Part shown: in pieces, positions 5,500 through 8,704 of the stretch
Numbering within the stretch: the first letter of the stretch is position 1
Layout: every line of letters starts with the position of its first letter
Source of the DNA: Paludibacter sp. UBA5753
GTDB taxonomy: Bacteria > Bacteroidota > Bacteroidia > Bacteroidales > Paludibacteraceae
Reading direction: 5' to 3'
Assembly (NCBI GenBank): GCA_002427615.1
Contig: DIFH01000074.1
Location: 320 to 9,023, forward strand
DNA length: 8,704 bases
Translations under genes and position numbers: made by a program
The notes under the pieces: model-generated
What the model was told of the DNA's origin: nothing
What the model saw: the letters and a program-made list of their open reading frames with translations, nothing else
Databases searched by the model: none

Positions 5500-7800
5500 T
5501 TACACTTCCTGTAATCGGTTATTCCAATCAATTTGTTCCTGCACCATAGCATCGAGCACCGCAATGGCGGTCATATTTACTATGTCGCGCACTGAGCTTT
5601 CCACATCAAGAATATGGATTGGTTTGTTCAATCCCATTTGAATTGGCCCGATAGTTTCGGCTAATCCCATTTCTATCAACATTTTATAAGCTGTATTTGC
5701 CGAACTTAAATTAGGAAAAATCAGCGTATTTACATTTTTACCTGCCAGTTTGGAGAACGGATATTTTTTGTCGCGAAGTTCTTTGTTCAACGCAAAAGTT
5801 ACCTGCATTTCTCCATCTACTATCATTTCAGGATAGTTGGAATGCAAAGTTGAAACTACCTCGTGAACACTTGCAGGACTTCCCTGTTTGTCCGAGCCAA
5901 AATTTGAATACGACAACATGGCCATAACCGGTTCATGATTAAAGAACTTCACCGTGTTGTAAGTAAGTTTTGCAACATCAATTAATGTTTCGGTCGTAGG
6001 ATGGCGGTTAAACAGTGTATCGGCTAAAAAGAACGTTCCTTTTTTTGTGTTCATAATATGCATGGCGCCAATATGTTTTAAACCATCGCGTATTCCAATT
6101 ACTTCTTTGGCAGCCTGAATCGAATCGGTATATTTTGTATAAACGCCGGTTATCAGGGCATCTGCTTCGCCGGTTTCCACCAACATCATTCCGAAATAAT
6201 TGCGTTCATACATTTTTTCATAAGCTTCGTCAAATGTCATACCCTCGCGACTACGTTTTTGGGAGAGTATTTCGGCATATTTTATCCTGCGTTTTTCTTC
6301 TCTGTCGTGCCGGAGATTAATAATCTCGATACCTGTCAGGTCGATATGATTTTCAGCGGCAATATTGCCGATTTTTTCTTCGTTGCCCAACAAAACAGGG
6401 AAACAAATCCCTTCCGACAGGGCAACCTCGGCAGCTTTCAACATATTGATATGGTTCGATTCGGAAAAAACAACACGTCGCGGACTTTGGCGGGCCGTAT
6501 CGTAGAAACGACGCAACATTTTATTGTCGTGACCCATCATTTCACGCAGTTTGTCATTGTAGGCATTCCAGTCTGTAATGGTTTTGCGGGCTACACCCGA
6601 TTCCATGGCCGCTTTGGCAACTGCCGGCGCAACAATTGTCAACAGTCTTGGGTCTAACGGTTTAGGAATAATGTAATCTCTTCCGAAACTCAACCGTTTA
6701 ATATTATATGCTGCATTAACCACGTCGGGAACAGCTTTCTTGGTCAACTCGGAAATAGCCAGAACCGCCGCCACTTTCATTTCTTCATTGATACATTTGG
6801 CTCGGACATCCAATGCTCCACGGAAAATATACGGAAATCCGAGTACGTTATTGATCTGGTTCGGATGATCGGAGCGTCCGGTGGCAAAAATAATATCCGG
6901 ACGAGCTGACATGGCTTCTTCGTACGAAATTTCAGGATTCGGATTTGCCAACGCAAAAACAATGGGATTAGCATTCATGGATTGAACCATTTCACTAGTC
7001 AAAACTCCGGCAACCGACAAACCCAGGAAAACATCCGAATCTTTTACCGCTTCGGCTAAAGTAGTGATGGTACGATCGGTGGCAAAGGGTTTCTTACGTG
7101 AATTCAGATCGGTACGTTGCTTATTGATAACGCCTTTCGAGTCGACCATCACGATATTTTCGGGCTTAGCTCCCAACAACATATACAGTTTCGTACACGA
7201 ATTAGCTGCAGCCCCCGCTCCATTTACAACGATTTTTACCTCTTCAATTTTTTTATGGGTCAGTTCAAGCGCATTCAACAAACCTGCCGATGATATGATT
7301 GCAGTCCCATGTTGGTCGTCGTGCATGATAGGAATATCCAGTTCGGCTTTCAATCTTTCTTCAATTTCGAAACATTCGGGGGCTTTAATATCTTCGAGAT
7401 TAATACCTCCAAAAGTAGGCGCTATTGCTTTAACTACCTGAATAAATTTTTCAGGATCTTTCTCATCCACTTCAATATCGAACACATCGATGCCGGCAAA
7501 GATTTTGAACAATAAACCTTTACCTTCCATTACCGGTTTTCCTGCCACAGCGCCAATATCGCCCAAGCCCAAAACTGCGGTACCATTTGAAATAACAGCT
7601 ACTAAATTTCCTTTTGCAGTATACTCATAAGCTGCATTTGCATCTTTCTCGATTTCTAAACAGGGCTCGGCAACGCCAGGTGAGTAAGCTAATGATAAAT
7701 CGCGTTGCGAACTGTATGGTTTTGTTGGGATTACCTCAATCTTTCCGGGTTTTCCCTGTGAGTGATACAACAAAGCATCTTCTTTTGTAAGTTTTGCCAT
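5500..7800 (-). CDS. maeB: NADP-dependent malic enzyme with C-terminal phosphotransacetylase-like domain
   Basis: This 766-residue cytoplasmic enzyme oxidatively decarboxylates malate to pyruvate and CO2, forming NADPH. Its length is close to E. coli MaeB (759). The malic domain (about 15-160) has SLAYSPGVAEPC with catalytic Y39, NGTAVLGLGDIG (72-83), EGKGLLFK with K94, NLEDIKAPECFEIE with metal ligands E136-D137, and HDDQHGTA (160-167). The nucleotide-binding domain follows, with GAGAAA at 194-199 and ALANPNPE at 283-290. From about 428 to the end is a phosphotransacetylase-like domain with DALITG, SYSNFGSDKQGS and VDGEMQVTFAL. In characterised MaeB this part is regulatory (acetyl-CoA sensing) rather than an active acetyltransferase; that role is inferred here. 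The ATG at 7800 gives the normal MaeB N-terminus. It is convergent to the decarboxylase operon and 119 bases downstream of the M15 peptidase gene on the same strand. Confidence 0.95.
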   Translation of the reverse strand: MAKLTKEDALLYHSQGKPGKIEVIPTKPYSSQRDLSLAYSPGVAEPCLEIEKDANAAYEYTAKGNLVAVISNGTAVLGLGDIGAVAGKPVMEGKGLLFKIFAGIDVFDIEVDEKDPEKFIQVVKAIAPTFGGINLEDIKAPECFEIEERLKAELDIPIMHDDQHGTAIISSAGLLNALELTHKKIEEVKIVVNGAGAAANSCTKLYMLLGAKPENIVMVDSKGVINKQRTDLNSRKKPFATDRTITTLAEAVKDSDVFLGLSVAGVLTSEMVQSMNANPIVFALANPNPEISYEEAMSARPDIIFATGRSDHPNQINNVLGFPYIFRGALDVRAKCINEEMKVAAVLAISELTKKAVPDVVNAAYNIKRLSFGRDYIIPKPLDPRLLTIVAPAVAKAAMESGVARKTITDWNAYNDKLREMMGHDNKMLRRFYDTARQSPRRVVFSESNHINMLKAAEVALSEGICFPVLLGNEEKIGNIAAENHIDLTGIEIINLRHDREEKRRIKYAEILSQKRSREGMTFDEAYEKMYERNYFGMMLVETGEADALITGVYTKYTDSIQAAKEVIGIRDGLKHIGAMHIMNTKKGTFFLADTLFNRHPTTETLIDVAKLTYNTVKFFNHEPVMAMLSYSNFGSDKQGSPASVHEVVSTLHSNYPEMIVDGEMQVTFALNKELRDKKYPFSKLAGKNVNTLIFPNLSSANTAYKMLIEMGLAETIGPIQMGLNKPIHILDVESSVRDIVNMTAIAVLDAMVQEQIDWNNRLQEV

Positions 7801-7856
7801 AATATAGTTGAAATATAAATTGTAAGAAATAAATCTTTTTTAGTAAAAAATTGACG

Positions 7857-7864
7857 CAAAATTA
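7857..7864 (-). promoter_or_regulatory. candidate -7 promoter box for the malic enzyme gene
   Basis: Read on the minus strand this is TAATTTTG, identical to the -7 box of the decarboxylase operon. It would start transcription near 7850, about 50 bases before the maeB ATG. No good -33 TTTG lies at the expected distance. A second candidate, TATATTTG at 7897-7904 with TTTG at 7928-7931 (23-base spacing, slightly long), lies just upstream. No terminator is visible between the peptidase gene and maeB, so read-through is also possible. Confidence 0.35.
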
Positions 7865-7919
7865 CAAAAAAATATATCAACATACTACATTTTATACAAA
7901 TATATTCTGTTAAAGAATA

Positions 7920-8576
7920 TCACTTTTCAAAATGATGATCATCGGAATTTCGTTTAAAATATCTGCCCCAACGAAATCCTAAAGACTTAAATTTTAAAAC
8001 TACCGGATGTTCAGGGAATAAAGTTCCGGGCGCTTCAGGATTATATGTGGCGCCTTCGGGTTTGTTTTTACGGAACGAATATTCTTTCTTCCAACGTACA
8101 GGATTCAAAAAAGGATTGATATCGACGGCCAAACCTTTGGCATGTTTCGAAAAACCAAGATCGCGATAACAAAAACTATAGGTATTATTTGCTTTCATCG
8201 ACAAATTGTCGTCCCAGTTATATTTTACAATAGGTATCGCCTGTCCAACAGGGAATCTTTGTTTTAAAACATAATCAAAGATTTCTTTCAATTCGGCCGA
8301 AATCGTTTTGTTGGTTAAAAGTTGTCCCTGATGGATTTTGCCATCCATCGAATAATACCGCACATCTATCAGTTCGAGCTGATTGATCACTGATTGGGGG
8401 GCTTTTGTACCATGAATAGCTTCTTCGAAAGTATAATGGCAATCGACAAGAATACTATCATTTTGCCCCAACAATACCTTCGTTTCAGCAACTACCTTTG
8501 TATTTGTTTCATTTTGCTTTTTTGCACACGAAACCGATAATAATATCGTTAAAAACAATAATAAACGTTTAACCAT
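7920..8576 (-). CDS. M15C-family (VanY/CwlK-like) zinc peptidase, probable lipoprotein
   Basis: From the ATG at 8576 this encodes 218 residues. It is probably a peptidoglycan peptidase (D,D-carboxypeptidase or L-alanyl-D-glutamate endopeptidase type) acting in the periplasm. The zinc site is complete: S-K-H145-AKG-LA-V-D152 matches SxHxxGxAxD, and D212-D-H-H215-FE matches the family's DxxHFE ending, preceded by GFRWGRYF. The protein stops one residue after that motif, at the normal end of the catalytic domain. MVKRLLLFLTILLSVSC is a lipoprotein-type signal with Cys17 as lipid acceptor; serine at -3 is not canonical but is tolerated in Bacteroidota. The frame is open upstream to 8636, but the 20 extra residues would precede the signal peptide, so 8576 is preferred. 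Substrate bond is not predictable from sequence. Confidence 0.85.
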   Translation of the reverse strand: MVKRLLLFLTILLSVSCAKKQNETNTKVVAETKVLLGQNDSILVDCHYTFEEAIHGTKAPQSVINQLELIDVRYYSMDGKIHQGQLLTNKTISAELKEIFDYVLKQRFPVGQAIPIVKYNWDDNLSMKANNTYSFCYRDLGFSKHAKGLAVDINPFLNPVRWKKEYSFRKNKPEGATYNPEAPGTLFPEHPVVLKFKSLGFRWGRYFKRNSDDHHFEK

Positions 8577-8651
8577 TATCAATAGAGCCGGTGAATAAAT
8601 CCGAGAATAATTATGTTTTTTGTAACTACTCAGCATTCTTTATTTTTATAA

Positions 8652-8696
8652 CTTTTTGATTTTCAGTTCGACAAAGTCGAACTGAAAATCAAAAAG
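8652..8696. repeat. perfect 21-bp palindromic hairpin at the window edge
   Basis: Arms 8652-8672 and 8676-8696 are exact inverted copies around an AAA loop, with an AGTTCGAC / GTCGAACT core. In RNA from either strand the U-rich part is in the 5' arm and the A-rich part in the 3' arm, the reverse of a normal terminator, and no U-run follows on either side. It lies 75 bases upstream of the M15 peptidase start. It may be a dispersed palindromic repeat, a mobile-element remnant end, or a termination/stability hairpin for an off-window gene. Confidence 0.8.
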
Positions 8697-8704
8697 AGGG
8701 GATT

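Noticed and set aside
6259..6657. 132-residue plus-strand frame opposite maeB
   Set aside because: Antisense shadow of the malic enzyme/phosphotransacetylase coding sequence, with no domain or promoter of its own.
8577..8636. Upstream ATG extending the M15 peptidase by 20 residues
   Set aside because: The extension would put a polar, basic stretch before a well-formed lipoprotein signal that begins at the ATG at 8576.

Overview
The window looks like chromosomal DNA from an anaerobic, propionate-forming member of the Bacteroidota, probably the order Bacteroidales. This rests on four things: the gene order (methylmalonyl-CoA epimerase, then a sodium-pumping methylmalonyl-CoA decarboxylase), protein sequences that read like Bacteroidales homologues, TAnnTTTG-type -7 promoter boxes, and the absence of clear Shine-Dalgarno sequences. 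No species is claimed.

Left edge (1-745). No complete gene. The first 26 bases may hold the start of a leftward gene whose first residues (MSRNYKFK) resemble Bacteroidota REP-associated/IS200-type tyrosine transposases, with a REP-like hairpin just upstream at 67-94. The rest is AT-rich non-coding DNA with a strong rightward terminator at 408-441 that has no visible gene in front of it, then a good promoter at 590-620.

Centre (746-5248, plus strand). Five genes in one direction form the core of the window: methylmalonyl-CoA epimerase, carboxyltransferase alpha subunit, small one-pass OadG-type subunit, biotin carrier protein and OadB-type membrane sodium pump. The epimerase interconverts the methylmalonyl-CoA epimers. 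The other four make a membrane complex that moves the carboxyl group to biotin, releases CO2 and exports Na+, giving propionyl-CoA. No biotin carboxylase is encoded, which favours decarboxylation over carboxylation. The most unusual point is that the carrier has two tandem biotinyl domains, 72% identical and both with an intact MKM biotinylation site.

Right part (5249-8704). A perfect 16-bp inverted repeat at 5398-5439 separates the operon from a convergent minus-strand gene for MaeB-type NADP malic enzyme fused to a phosphotransacetylase-like domain. Upstream of it on the same strand lies a probable outer-envelope lipoprotein of the M15C (VanY/CwlK-like) peptidase family. The window ends in a perfect 21-bp-arm palindrome whose U-rich side is on the wrong arm for an ordinary terminator.

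Malic enzyme and the decarboxylase operon both act around the C4-dicarboxylate/succinate/propionate branch, so their neighbourhood makes metabolic sense. No defence system, prophage, CRISPR array, rRNA or tRNA was seen.
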